From: Manis javanica
Taxonomy: Eukaryota > Chordata > Mammalia > Pholidota > Manidae
Assembly (NCBI RefSeq): GCF_040802235.1
Contig: NC_133165.1
Span: forward strand, 18,385,623-18,449,622
Direction: 5' to 3'
DNA: 64,000 bases
The notes beneath the pieces are model-generated. The model made no database searches, was not told the DNA's origin, and worked only from the letters and a program-made list of their open reading frames with translations. This document shows, piece after piece, positions 25,055-36,735 of this stretch. Position numbers and translations under genes: made by a program. Each line of letters begins with the position of its first letter. The first letter of the stretch is position 1.

Positions 25055-25165
25055 TGATGCATGAATTCAGGAAATACTTACTGAGTACATGGTCCCTTAC
25101 AGGTTCCAGGACTGCAGGAAGGAATAAGATGTAATTTCTGTCTTCAAACTGCTCCTATTCTAGCA
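25055..25165 (-). repeat. L2 LINE 3' end
   Basis: The segment 'gaaatacttactgagtacat' followed by 'gtcttcaaactgctcctatt' and 'ctagcagaaaagtg' is the reverse of the L2 terminus. Confidence 0.6.
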
Positions 25166-26039
25166 GAAAAGTGAAAAGAAAAAAAAAAAACCTAGAAACC
25201 AAAGTATTGTGCTAATGAATTAAGAAGGTAAACACAGTCTAATGGATAACCACCACTCTTTCCCTAACCATCTACCAGGTAACAGTGTGGCTAATTCCTC
25301 TGCATCCAACATAAAATGATTGTGGTTTAAATGCCAAATATGAATATCCTTACTCATGACATCACCAACTGATTCCAATTTCCATTCCTGAAACTCTTTC
25401 ATTGTGAGGCATGATAAAGACATTCCAGTGGACAAAATGCAAAGTGTTAACTCTTCAGGCCACCACCGGGCAACGCATTTCACCTTTGGGGGTTTTCAGA
25501 TGGAATCTCTGGAAACTGCAAGTCAACAAATTCAGTGAGACAAAAATTGAACGTTATTTTAAAAAGCCAAGGTGGTAAAATAAAAGCTGGATGTTAAAAT
25601 ATATTTCCATGCGAGTGAAATGTTCTCTGGGGAATCATATGCAATAAAGGATATGAAAGCAAGTTAAAGGTTATAAAGCATGTAAGGCTCTTGCCTTCCT
25701 TCTGGAGTGCACACTTTCCAGTTAGTGGTCAGAGGTGCAGGAAGTATGATTACGCCAAGCACTTACCCTAGAAAAAGATTATATCTCTAAGCCTAGAGAA
25801 AACAATGAACATTTAAAGAAGTTTCAGTACAAACTGTGTGAAATAAAGAACTGGTAGATCATTCTTCTTACTTGGGTTTGTACAATTTGTCCAAAGATTC
25901 AGAGTTTTGTTCTCTTAACTTTTTGTCATTGAGAAAGGACAATTCATTAACAATTCATTAACTAACTGAATCTTATAGTGTAATAGGTAAGTAGACAAGA
26001 AAATTAATATTCAGAGATAATTATCATAGGATAAGTGCT
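25166..26039. other. Unassigned tract
   Basis: An A-rich run lies at 25178-25190. Nothing else recognised; the minus-strand 87-codon frame at 25220-25483 has no domain. Confidence 0.45.
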
Positions 26040-26125
26040 ACTGATTTTACTTTGTTGGGATAATTACTCCCATTTTACAGATGAGAAAACAGAGGCTATG
26101 AAAGCTTAATGACTTGACTGAATTA
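26040..26125 (-). repeat. MIR SINE fragment
   Basis: The segment 'cccattttacagatgagaaa' with 'acagaggctatgaaag' is the MIR core in reverse. Confidence 0.7.
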
Positions 26126-26202
26126 ATGATTGTAAGGCATTTTGCTAGGCATAACCGTAATTTATTTCATACTCATATTATTTAGAATTGCTATAGCTAA
26201 GG

Positions 26203-27378
26203 TGCTAGGCAGAAAGACAGACATGGGTGGGGTAGAAAGTGAATAAAGCCAGTGAAGCCCACTAAAAGGGATCCAAAGAGTTAACCATATAAAAACAGAG
26301 AGCCATAAATGACTCACAGAGTTAATTAATTAATTGGTTGAAGATTCAAAAGCCAGGAGAGACTTGGAATGTCCATATATTCCTCAGATGAAAGACAGTT
26401 CCCCAGATAAAGAAAAATATCAAGAGCCCATCTTCACTGTACCAATTAGATCAGGCCTCCAAGGCCAAAGATTGTCAATCAAGGATTTCTCTGCCCTACG
26501 CAACGATGCAGAGCAGGGAAGTAGGACCAGGGTCAGGCCACTGTAAAATGTACTTAGCCGGGGAAAAAGGCCCAGTTCACTCTTTAACTTAATCTATTTG
26601 CTGTTCTTCCTCTTCTTCCAGCCCCTTAATCAAGTAACTTTGTAACCAGGACAGGAGACAGACCTCCAAAATATAAATAAACCTTTGTGGATAAAGATAG
26701 CTGAGATCTGGACCAACACAGCCACCTAAATAACCTTATTTTCAAGACAACACTTCAAAGGAATTATGAATCACCTGTATACATCATGACTTATGTCGAC
26801 CCCTACCTAAGGCCCTATAAAAACCCAAGCACTAAACCCTTAAACATACCTCCTCTCTGAGGTTGCCCACACTCCTCTTTCTTCAAGTGTGTTACAAGTC
26901 TTTACTCTGTCTCTGTTCTACTCCACATAAGCAGGGAGGGGCTACTGAGAGCTCTGATTTGGGCTTGCAAGTTCCCATCACCTGGGTGACCTGGACAGGA
27001 CTGCAGCTGTATGATTGTGCTTTTTAGTAGCTGTCTTAAAATCTCCTTACTTTGCCTTTGGGAAGCACTCAGAACATAATCTCACTCCATCCAGTGCTCC
27101 GAGGCTCCCCCAAATCCTGGGGTGGTAGGGACTTGGTTCCTGCACCAGGCAGATTCAAGCAACAATGGATGCCAGGTGACCCTGGCTTTGGGAGCTGGCA
27201 AGGGATTTTCCCAATGTCAAGCAGGAGTTCAATGAGCATCCCTATCCCCGTTTGTTGTCCCTTGCTCTCTGCTGCCTGCGTCCCTGCTGCCATTCCCTGC
27301 TATTCTCACATTAATGAATTCCTTCCTTACCATTCACTCTGACTTCCCTGCGTCTCTGAACCAAATTTCTGTGCAACA
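26203..27378 (+). mobile_element. Candidate endogenous-retrovirus solo LTR (~1.18 kb)
   Basis: A TATA box (ccctataaaaaccc, about 26812-26825) lies about 30 bp before a putative cap-site region at about 26848 (cctcctctctgaggttgccc). The same cap-site wording occurs in the nested insert at 50.6 kb. The proposed ends are TG at 26203 and CA at 27377-27378, with flanking AAGG at 26199-26202 and 27379-27382, a 4-bp TSD as expected for class I ERVs. The 4-bp match could be chance and the U5-like part is long, so the ends are tentative. I see no good AATAAA in the expected place. No gag/pol/env remnant follows, so it would be a solo LTR. The frames at 26334-26546, 27052-27342 and 27069-27293 lie inside it and are not genes. 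Confidence 0.55.
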
Positions 27379-28408
27379 AAGGGACAACACAGCAGTTTCT
27401 ACAGCACAGAAAACTAAATTGTTTTTCAAATGATTGAGCATTAGTGATGATACAGCCCCTTCTCTCTTATCCCCTAGGTATTGAGTCCTCAGTCATAATT
27501 TAATGTAAATACTAGGCTTAATTTAAATACTAGGCTCTCAGTAAATACTAAATAATGAACGCCAGTGTGAGGTCAACTCCTAAGGCAAACAGCCATTTCA
27601 CAGTATTCCATTTCCTAAGTGCATAACCTGAAATAATTAAGTCTTTATTTAGAGTTTAAAGGAACAAAGTTTATTTTTGCACATAGTACAGTGTTAATAC
27701 AAGAGTCCAGTTCTCTGAGAGATAGTGCGTAAGTCCTCTTAATAAGCTACTTAATCATTCCCAAACTAGTTGGAATTTTACCAACATGCACCATCTATGT
27801 ATAAAATATTGCTGAAGAGAATCATGTACGCAGGTTTGTTGTGCCGTTGATGGTTTTCCGACTCCCTCTGGGCCGTTGGCCGTGCTCTGTCCTCATTACG
27901 TTCGTCCTGGTTGAGCTCCTGAGCCCAGTTCCCACTGCAGCCTGTCACTTTCCTCATGTGCCCTCTGATCATCCCATATACTAGGTTCATAAACCAGACT
28001 CTGTTTGAAGTTAAATGACAAATTGACATTTCTCTAATTTATAGAGAAAAAATAAAATATCAGTCGGGAACCTCTCCCAGTTTGTCTCCTCAAATTCCAC
28101 CTCCGAATTTATCCAACACAGACTATATTCTTATATCCTTTGCTTCTGCCTCTCTTACAAAGGGCATCCCTTTTATATTAAACATCTCTTTCCTGTACTT
28201 AAACATCTTTGCTTTGCACTAGATTCTTCCTCTCAGCCTGTGAACACTTTAAAACTCCCACTTGGAAGGAAGAAGAATGGAAGGACAAAGAGGACGAAGT
28301 GAAGGAGGAAGAAGGGAAGGAAGACTGTGATTCATTATAGATCTGCCCTCCACTCCAAGGTCTCTCCTGCTTTCCTTCCCTTCCCCCTGCCATCCACGGA
28401 GCTTCAGC
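27379..28408. other. Unassigned tract
   Basis: A small direct repeat ('aaatactaggct' twice, then 'aaatacta') lies at 27507-27552. A purine-rich GAAG tract lies at 28264-28330. No gene seen. Confidence 0.45.
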
Positions 28409-28425
28409 TCATCAGCAAATTCTTT
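28409..28425 (-). repeat. TSD, left copy, of the 28426-28603 insertion
   Basis: tcatcagcaaattcttt; its partner at 28604-28620 differs by one base. Confidence 0.8.
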
Positions 28426-28603
28426 CTTGTGTTGTTTTTTATTTTTTTTATTTTTTTTCATTTTCATTTTCATTTTTAATAACATGTTCCCAATTGGCTG
28501 AATGCTAACAAGGGAGTAGAAAGAAAATGTAGTGAGGATTTTTTGTTTATGGTCTTGTCCACAGAAAATGAGAAACCGCATTCTAAGCCTCGGTAATGAC
28601 CAT
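28426..28603 (-). mobile_element. Minus-strand retroposed fragment with 17-bp TSD
   Basis: A 178-bp insertion begins on the plus strand with a T-rich tract (about 28431-28485), that is, an A-rich tail with GAAAAT interruptions on the minus strand. It is bounded by a 17-bp TSD (16/17 identical). The body, about 28486-28603, is not one of the repeats I recognise, so it may be the 3' end of a processed transcript or of a lineage-specific L1. The 138-codon minus-strand frame at 28249-28665 crosses it and both TSDs and is therefore a chance frame. Confidence 0.75.
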
Positions 28604-28620
28604 TCATCAGCAAATTCCTT
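28604..28620 (-). repeat. TSD, right copy, of the 28426-28603 insertion
   Basis: tcatcagcaaattcctt, 16 of 17 identical to 28409-28425. Confidence 0.8.
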
Positions 28621-29399
28621 AAAAGCGTAACCTAAATTTTCTGTCTTCGCTTCAGTTTTGTGCACTGTATATTATACGACCAGTTATGACGCCCCAGCTT
28701 TTGCTAGTACGAAAGTGCTGAACTGCCCTTTGAGGAAACTGCCAGAGGCCGTGCTGCAAGTAAGTGCTCACCTCACCTGACCTTTCTCAGCACTTGCTGC
28801 TCCTCAACCCTTACTCCTTTCTTGGTTTCCACATAACGATGAGCATCAATTGTTGTGCTTATGGGTGACCCTAGGGTCAGCTCCTATGAGTCAGTTCTAA
28901 GGTCAGCTAGCCTCGGAAGCCAACATGACCAGCACCAGAAAGCCCAGGATGCCCACAACATTGTTTCCGCATTGCCTCAGTGATAATAAAAAAAAAGTGT
29001 AGCAAAGGTAATATCAAGGTAACATGTATGCGCTCCATGCTGGGGTTGACTCTGAAATTAAATGGGGAATTACTGCAAGCACCTGGGTGATAGTATATCA
29101 TTCAGTTCTCTGAACTGAGGGCTAAGTGCTTTAACATTTCTTAGACTCCCCTGTCGCACTGGTGTTTGCTTCCTACGAGCAAAATGAGCAGTGAATTGAG
29201 GCCAATTTTGAAGGCCACTGTGACTGGACACTCGGAGCTGTTTTCTGCTAAGTAGGAGGTGGCACGGTAGAACCACTTGCATGCGCATGGTGGTCTATGC
29301 AAGATGTCGCAGACTGCTGCCACAGGACAGTAAGATGGGCTCCACGGTCTTCAAGAAGACTCTTCATGTCATTCGTCCCTACTCTCTGCCCACCCCCAC
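28621..29399. other. Unassigned tract
   Basis: Slightly raised G+C at 29140-29340. The frames there run on both strands and have no domain. Confidence 0.4.
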
Positions 29400-29760
29400 T
29401 CCCTATGATCTGAACATTTTGAAGGGGTTTCTGCTCTTATCTCCAATCCATTGCTCTCTTGTTGTCCTTTAGATTCTGCTCTTAGTCTTCAGCCTTTGCT
29501 ATTAATGCCCTTCCCGGTTCACTTGGCATACCTTCGAATTGCTGCTGACTGCCAAATTAATCTCTCTGTCATGATCAAAATCACTACTTCAAATTACCTA
29601 TTGAACAAAGCTCCTAGAACGTCTCATAGACACCTATAATTTACTATTACCCAAAATGGAGCTCATTACGACCCCATGTCCCCCTAAAGCTTCTCTACCT
29701 TCTCCCTATCAGATCTCTATGAATGTGGTCATCAGACACTCCGTAGCACTTAACTACTAA
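29400..29760 (+). repeat. Possible L2 fragment
   Basis: C/T-rich text with 'cccaaaatggagctcattac' resembles an upstream L2 segment. Low certainty. Confidence 0.35.
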
Positions 29761-29823
29761 TTGTACCTCAGTATCCATCCTCCCTCTATTCCTTTAATAA
29801 TAGAACCCCTGGGTTTTATCTGG

Positions 29824-30215
29824 TGTAGGGAAACTGGAAGTTCCATGGCCAGGATCCTCACCTGCCCACTATGTGTGCAATGATGCCTTAGCCTACTGCA
29901 TAGGCACATGCTTACATACCCCTGGCAATCAGCCACTGCTCCAGTATTGCTATAAAAAGAGCTCCCCTGGTGCTAAGAGAAGAGCCTAGAGAAGAGAGCA
30001 AGTGAGCAGGAGAGACGGGAGCCAAGGGCAGAGCCTGGGGCAGAGGCTGAGCAGGAGGCAGAGACGGAGGCTGAGGGGATTCTAGCACTCGACCTGTCAC
30101 TGTGAGAATAAAACTGGGTATGAGCCCCTCTGTACCCACAATGTTCTGTTGTCATTTTTTGGTCTCACAGAAGCCATAGTGAACTTGCCTGGGACTGAAA
30201 CTCTCAGACGAGACA
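29824..30215 (+). mobile_element. Endogenous-retrovirus solo LTR (~392 bp)
   Basis: It starts tgtagggaaactgg. A TATA box lies at about 29951-29957 (gctataaaaag), then a purine-rich R-like region with GAGACGG and GAGGC motifs. An AATAAA lies at about 30107-30112, with a G/T-rich stretch after it, and a U5-like end reads 'aaactctcagacgagaca'. Flanks are TCTGG before and GCTGG after, an imperfect 5-bp TSD. No internal retroviral sequence is beside it. The 60- and 75-codon minus-strand frames at 29912-30155 lie antisense to this LTR and are not genes. Confidence 0.7.
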
Positions 30216-30532
30216 GCTGGGTACAGGGCCATGCAGAATGAAGACTATGGTTCCCCTTCCTTACTTCTAGACATGGCTGTGTGCCTCAGCTGTGGCCAGC
30301 AGGATGCAAGTGGACTTCCTGATTGGGCTTCCTCTCACTTTCACTCCTTCCTAGTTGACGGACCGTGGAACTAACAATCTGGGTGAGGAGATGATGGGTG
30401 AGGTTATCACCCAAGGGGAAGGCAGAGCAACAGGGAAAAATACATCTGGCTCTGTAAAACCACGGAAGTTCATCTTATCTCTAGATGGCTAAACCTGGAT
30501 TCTTTAGACTAAAAGAGAAAAAAGTCACACCT
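30216..30532. other. Unassigned tract
   Basis: Nothing recognised. Confidence 0.45.
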
Positions 30533-31115
30533 TGTTTTTTTTAATAATTGACAATTAAAATTATCAACGATTTGATTTGATACATCTACCTATTGTAAAA
30601 TAATCACTGCAATCAAGCTAATTAACATATCCATCACTTCATATGGTCCCCTTTTTAAATACTTTTTTCCCTTTTTTTGTGTGTGTGGTAAGAACACTTA
30701 AGATCTACCCTCTTAGCAAATTCCAAGTATATAATACAATATTGTTAACTGTTACTGTTGCTGTTAACAGTCACATTGCTGTATCCAAATTCATCTTGCA
30801 GTAACTGAAATGTATACCCTTTATACCCTTTTACCAACATCTCCCCTTTTCTTTCCCCCGGGCCCTAGAAATCACCATTCTAATCTCTGCTTCTGAGTTT
30901 GACTACTCAGGTTCCATATACAGTTGAGATCACATATATCTGTCTTTCCACCACTGGCTTATTTCATTTAACATTCCTTCCAGGTTCACCCATGTTGTCA
31001 CAAATGGCAGGACTTCCTTCTTCTTTAAGGCTGCATAATAGTCCATTGTGTGTATATATACACATCACACTTTGTTGATCCATTCACTCATTCACTCATC
31101 AACAGTTTAAACTGT
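30533..31115 (-). repeat. Old L1M 3' end
   Basis: Reverse L1 3' sequence: it starts at a T run (30533-30541), then 'aagatctaccctcttagcaa', 'cttcatatggtccc', 'aatttcattt' type wording at 30960, and 'aaggctgcataatagtccat', a hallmark of old L1 3' ends. No open frame. Confidence 0.9.
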
Positions 31116-31129
31116 TATTTTTAAATTGG

Positions 31130-31862
31130 ATCTCATCTCACAAGCTAGAAACTTTAAAGGCATTGCTCCTCAATGGACCTCATCCCCTACCTTCAGTCAT
31201 TTATCAAATCTTGTCTCAAACTCAATTCCTCTTTTCCAAGTGCACAGTCACTGCAGAGCTCTAGCTGTCAAAGCCTCTGGCTGAGAAATTTCCAAGCCTC
31301 ATTCATAATATTCCTTACATGATGATTTAGTCTCCAAAAATCTATATAGCATGATCTACCTAGCAAACAAATCTTTTCACATCACTCTTCTGCATAAAAA
31401 CTTCTGAAAGTTTCTGAGTGTTTACCAAAGGCAATCCTTTTGCTTGGCATACATAAATTTTTGACATCCTTCTTCTCACTTCTTACCATTACTCACTGTG
31501 AACCACCTGTTCCTATGACATACAAGTCCCTGTTATTTCCAAAATGATCTCAGCCTTTTTATGACACTCTGCCTTTGCTCATGGAGTCTCATCACCTGAA
31601 ACATTCCTTTCCCTCTTCTTGGTCATAAAAACCCCTACTTAAACATTAAGTCCCAATATAAATATCATATTTTCAGTGAAGACTCTTAGAAATCTCCAGT
31701 AGATATTATTGCTCTATTATCTGTGCTCTGTTATATGAGTTTGCTCATACTTTTGTAACAGCAGTAATAAATAAGTTACCTGTTTTCATGTCTGACTCTA
31801 GATTTCTGAAGGATGGAAATCATTTCTTATTATTAAATGTTTGTTGAATAACTGAATAAATC
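31130..31862 (+). repeat. L2 LINE 3' region, ~730 bp
   Basis: One of the longest L2 copies here: 'ttttcacatcactcttctgc', 'aaagtttctgagtgtttacc', 'gccttttt' and 'ctctgcctttgctcatggag' lead to 'gtttgttgaataactgaata' at the end. Confidence 0.9.
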
Positions 31863-32039
31863 CTTCAAAAGTTCAAGTGCATCTACAATGATTGGTTTAA
31901 TGAATGTAAAGAAGCATCCACCAGTATGAAAATATACAATGGTAAGAGCACTCCCTCATCTTCAGCCTGGACTCCCCCTCTCATAATCCCTCTTTTTGGT
32001 TATAAAAGGGAAAAGCATTAGTGGAGACAGTAACCTTGA

Positions 32040-32340
32040 AGTCATAAAATGCGTGAGCTTTGAAGCCACAGTACCTGGTTTCAAATTCTAACTCCCCCAC
32101 TCACTAGCTGTAAGACCCTGGGCATGTCACTTACCTTCTCTGTGCTTCAGCTTTTCTCATCTGAAAGGATAGTAATTTTCCTACTTCGTATGGTATTTGT
32201 GAGGATAAAATGAGTTTGGATATGTAATGAGTTGTACATACATAAAATGAATTGAATATGTGATGAGTTTACATTTAAAGCACTTAAAACAGGAATTGTC
32301 ACACTAAGCACTCTGTAAGGGCTAGCTCTTATTACAATTT
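32040..32340 (+). repeat. MIR SINE with small internal insertion
   Basis: A clear MIR: 'tttgaagccacagtacctgg', 'cactcactagctgtaagacc', 'gtatttgtgaggataaaatg', and an end at 'cactaagcactctgtaa'. About 50 bp of 'gtaatgagttgtacat' type partial duplication splits the 3' part (32223-32270). Confidence 0.9.
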
Positions 32341-33919
32341 CAAAAAGAAAATGGTACCAGGAAGGCTAGGGAGTGTTCTGGGAGATTTGAGTGAACAGCA
32401 GGGATAGCTAATAATTTGAAACTTTTCCTGATTATTGTATCTTTCTCATTATTATATGGTGGAGATACATTTCTAAAACTGATTAATTGTTACATAAAGA
32501 GTCAATGGGGTTTTAAGGACTATAGGATGGCTGTCAGAAGCCTGCCACTTTAAGACCCAACATATGTAAAGATAACTATAGAGATACTGGAAGCCAGAGC
32601 CCAAATTCTGCTAGATTTGTCTTGAACTGGACCATCATCCATCACCACATATCCTGGGATGAATTCAACACATTTCTGACCAGATTTCTGCACTCCTCTC
32701 TGCAGCCTACCATCCAATGGATGCTTTTCCTTTAGTTCCCAATTCACACACTCATTCCCTGATTTATGATGTGTTAGTTTTCCCCTTTTGAGATAATGCA
32801 CTTGCAAATTGTGTTTCTGGATAAGTTCTTTTGTGTCTGGTCTGATCTCAACACAGTATCTTCGTTGTGGCTTTTCCTCAAAGCCTGATTAGCCTACTCA
32901 ATTCCTGTATCAGAGGCTGAAGCTAGAGAAGACTTGCAGGTGGAAGGATGGGTTGGAGAGAAGAGACAGAAGGCAAAAGAATCTATGTTGGAAACTACAG
33001 TAAAAGAGAGTTGAGATGTACTGGGGCAGTGATCAACACTGGATCATAGACCAAGGTCCATCACATTAGTCATACTACACAGAAAGGAGCTGGAAGAAGA
33101 GGAGAATGACAAAGATATGCTTTATCAGTTCTGCCTGGAGCCGGCCTAGGCACTAAATATTTAAGCACAAACATCAAAACTCTAGTTTTGCATTCCCTGA
33201 GGTAAACTTACATTTATGCTGCATTACTTTGACCACATGTATTACACATTTGCTTAAGCATCAATGTTTCTAAATATATTCTGACAGCAAGACTGGCTAC
33301 AAAGGAGAAGAAAATCTGTGATGTTGTATAGTTTTTCAAAGATCTGACAGGCTTCTTTAATAATTAAAAAGCTGCTATACTGGCCTAATGGCAAAATATT
33401 TCTGCAAATTGACTTTCTACTCACAGTGTGAGAGGTTTGGACTACAAAATGGATAATCATTAATTTGCCTTCCTGCTCTATATTTATTGGGTTTTGTTTG
33501 TGTTTAGCTTCTTATAAACTGAAAACTAACCAGATTAAAAATTTACAATCTCTCAAATGTAAATGACATTTTATTAGAGAAGGAAACCTGATTTGAGTCT
33601 TCTTTTAATATTACTATATGTTTAACACTTAAACAAATAGGAAAACCTGAGGAAAATGCTGGGATTTAGTAAATTATAATTGTTAAGAAGACTATGATAA
33701 CTATGATAGGAATGAGTGTTTGAAAATACTTGAAGTACCAAAAATGAAATATCCTATGTTGGAGTGGTTCTTAGCCTACAGAATTTTGTGTTATCTTTGA
33801 CCAGTGAGAAATTTATGGCATGCAAATTATTTAATAAATGGAATCAACATTATCCTTATAATTCACATTACTGGTAAGTATACCAGATAAATGGTCCCAC
33901 AGGGGAATATTCAAAAGTC
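32341..33919. other. Unassigned tract
   Basis: No gene; the frames at 32550-32807 and 33254-33460 (minus) lack a domain. Confidence 0.45.
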
Positions 33920-34615
33920 ATGTTTAAATCCCACTTCTGGGTATTTACCCGAAAGGATTGAAATCAGGACCTTGAAGAGGTACCTGCATTCCATGTTCAC
34001 TGAAGTGTTATTCACAATAGCCCAGATAAAGAACAATGCAAATATCCATTGACAAGTGGATGGATAAAGAAAATATGATATAAGCATACAATGGTATATT
34101 GTTCAGCATTAACAAAGAAGGAAATCCCACCACATGCAATGACATGAGTGACACTTGAGGACATAATGCTACATGAAAAAAGCTAGTCACAAAAGGACAA
34201 ATACTGCATGACTTAACTTTTATAAGGAATCTAAAATAATTAAACTCACAGAAGCAGAGATTAGAATGATGACTGCCAGGGGCTGGAGGGAGCTGTTCAA
34301 TTATGCAAGCCATATAGGTAAGTTCTAGAGAACTCAGGTACAATATTGTGTCTATACAAACAATACTGCACTGTGCAATTAAAAATTGTAAGAGGATAGA
34401 TTTCATGTTAAGTGTTCTTAACTCCAAAATGAACAAAAAAACCAAAGGGCATGAGAAAACATTTGGAGGTATATTCATTACCTTCATTGCAGGGATAGTT
34501 TCATGGATGTATGCATATGTCTACTCTCATCAAATTGTATACATTAAATATGTGCAATTTTTTGGTATGTCAGTGATATAGCAATAAAGGGGATTATAAA
34601 TAAATAAATAAGTAA
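33920..34615 (+). repeat. Old L1M 3' end, ~700 bp
   Basis: L1 3' wording: 'cttctgggtatttacccgaa', 'gtgttattcacaatagccca', 'acaatggtatattgttcagc', 'gactgccaggggctggaggg', then a 3' UTR with a TAAATAAATAAATAAG end. The 159-codon minus-strand frame at 34008-34487 is antisense noise inside it. Confidence 0.9.
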
Positions 34616-34909
34616 ATAGGCCATGCTGTTGCAAGATTTCTCGAGGACAACTAGGAACTATTACAAAATGCTTCAAACATATGTATAAACTATGATCTAA
34701 CAATTCTACTACCACAAATCTATCATAAAAAGGATGAACATATTTTGAAATATTTAGCAAATGTTTAGTTATTAATGTCAATTATAGAATGTCAATGATG
34801 TGGTGCATAACTGTCACAAATTAAAATGGAAACATAAATCCCAGCAATGAAAGGGTTAGTAGATTGGGCTACAACCCATTTTCTTTTTAAGATTCTTCAA
34901 CCATGTAAA

Positions 34910-34996
34910 ATTCTACCATAAAACAACAAATCCATCCCCTGCACACTCACCCGAAAATTAGTATCTTGCCACCAAATCAAGTGTTATATCCTCTGT
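34910..34996 (+). repeat. 87-bp local duplication, copy 1
   Basis: Begins attctaccataaaacaac and ends tatcctctgt. It matches 35385-35471 at 84 of 87 positions with no gap. It is not a repeat family I recognise. Confidence 0.9.
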
Positions 34997-35384
34997 CATA
35001 AGTTTGGTAGACTAATACCTATATATTTATTAAATGGCCATCTTATCATGAAATGAAAATTTCCAGTAATAAAATAGCAGCACAATATGATCACAAATTT
35101 GATGAAAATGTATATATAAATATATTCAAAGATAACCTTCTGGAAAGAATGCTCTAACTTTCCACAAATAATATATATGGTTATATAATTTTTTAAAATT
35201 TTAAGCTATTTATAGGAAGATGGCATGAACTTTTATACAATTGAAATGCATGGTTACGAAGCACATATTTCTTGAGTGCTCAGAGCCTTCCTCATAAATT
35301 TATCGTATCTACAAGCTTTTCCATTTTTCCTTCTTCTACCTGGTCAGAGATGTAAGGAGGCTTTCCTTCTCCTTTCCCAGACTA
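34997..35384. other. Sequence between the two duplicated blocks
   Basis: A+T-rich, with 'tatatataaatatattc' type wording at 35108-35128. No feature recognised and no TSD pattern seen. Confidence 0.45.
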
Positions 35385-35471
35385 ATTCTACCATAAAATA
35401 ACAAATCCATCCCCTGCACACTCACCTGAAAATTGGTATCTTGCCACCAAATCAAGTGTTATATCCTCTGT
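35385..35471 (+). repeat. 87-bp local duplication, copy 2
   Basis: Same 87-bp unit as 34910-34996, offset by 475 bp, with three substitutions (c/t, c/t, a/g). Confidence 0.9.
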
Positions 35472-35574
35472 TAAAGTTTTCTGTTCATCTCAAACTGACT
35501 TAGGTGCAGCTTTATCTGACTGCGTTTTGAACACACCTCTTGTTTTCTTGTTGCATTTCAATTGTTTGCATGCA

Positions 35575-35695
35575 TCACAGGGCACAAATTGGAAGCTATC
35601 TGAGATCAGAAAGCATGTATTTTCATGTTTATATCCCTTCCCACCATTCAGAATGGTGCCCAACACCAAATATTTACTCAATGAATTTTGAATAA
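35575..35695 (+). repeat. L2 LINE 3' end
   Basis: Reads 'ggtgcccaacaccaaatatt' then 'tactcaatgaattttgaata', the decayed L2 terminus. Confidence 0.7.
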
Positions 35696-35854
35696 AGGTC
35701 TATTAAAATTCCTTTTTGAAAATGCAATTGAGTAACTCAGGATCCTCGAAACTTAATCACATAAATAATCACTATGTTAGCTAAAATTGCTTTCAAATGA
35801 TTAACAGGGTAATTTTTTTTTAACGTAACTGAATACTAAGCCTGGAAGATGAAG

Positions 35855-36010
35855 AGTTCGAGTATTTATTGACAACCTGCTCAGTGCATTGGGAGTATCA
35901 AGACTTCATGCCTTAGTGGAGGAGACAGGCATAGAAACAAGTCATTTCATATCATATGGCCAGTACTGAAAAGAGGTCAGTGCAATCTGATATGGAAATA
36001 CAGAGAATGG
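35855..36010 (-). repeat. L2 LINE 3' end
   Basis: Reverse L2: 'gagtatttattgacaacctg', then 'cttagtggaggagacaggca' and 'gaaacaagtcatttc'. Confidence 0.65.
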
Positions 36011-36529
36011 GCAACAACATATCTTGGTGGTGGTGTCAAACTTATCCCCAAAAAAGAGAGAATAGGTGGAAAACGTTGCTACTTTAGACCCTAAGTATCA
36101 TTCCACGCATACTAATTGTCACCTTGAAAGAGTTGTTTGGGATTCCACATTGCATGTCAGGTATCACCATATACCTTGATCTAAATAAGTGCTGACTGAT
36201 TTTAGAATACTGATGTACACAGATGTCTACTAGCATATTGCTCTTTGAGTTGGAGAAAGTGACCCATGCTCCTGAACTGGCAGAGCACGGGATCAATGGA
36301 TGTGCAGAGAAGTAACGAAGCCTTAACTATGAAATCTTTCATGATCTCACTTTTGCAAACAATGTAATGTTACCTCTCTCCATTTCACCTATCAACTTCA
36401 TTTCCTGGCAAAGTGAAACCGCATATAGATGCCCAAACACACCAACTAGTTCAGGGTGTGGCCATGAGTCAAACATAGCCATGACTCTGAATCTCAAAAA
36501 TAAAGCCACCTGGGCCTACCTTTTAGAAG
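36011..36529. other. Unassigned tract
   Basis: Nothing recognised. Confidence 0.45.
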
Positions 36530-36735
36530 CGACATAGAAGTCAGTCACTACTTCTTCTCTGCCACCTCTGTACATGGTACAAGCTTCTCCTGTTTCACTG
36601 ATTACTGATTCCTCTATTAAAATGTCTTTCTCTCTTAGGCTCTGAGTGCCTTGGAAGCTGAGAAAGTATCATTTACATCCTTTATTCTCAGCACCCAGTG
36701 CAGCATCTGGAAAGGATTATTTCATGAATAGACTG
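36530..36735 (+). repeat. L2 LINE 3' end
   Basis: The text 'aggctctgagtgccttggaa' followed by 'ctcagcacccagtgcagcat' and a decayed end is L2. Confidence 0.65.

Noticed and set aside
28249-28665. 138-codon minus-strand frame
   Set aside because: It runs across a retroposed insertion and both of its TSDs, and its Lys-rich middle is simply the translated A-rich tail.
34008-34487. 159-codon minus-strand open frame, the longest in the window
   Set aside because: It lies antisense within an old L1M 3' end and has no domain; its openness follows from A+T-rich L1 sequence.
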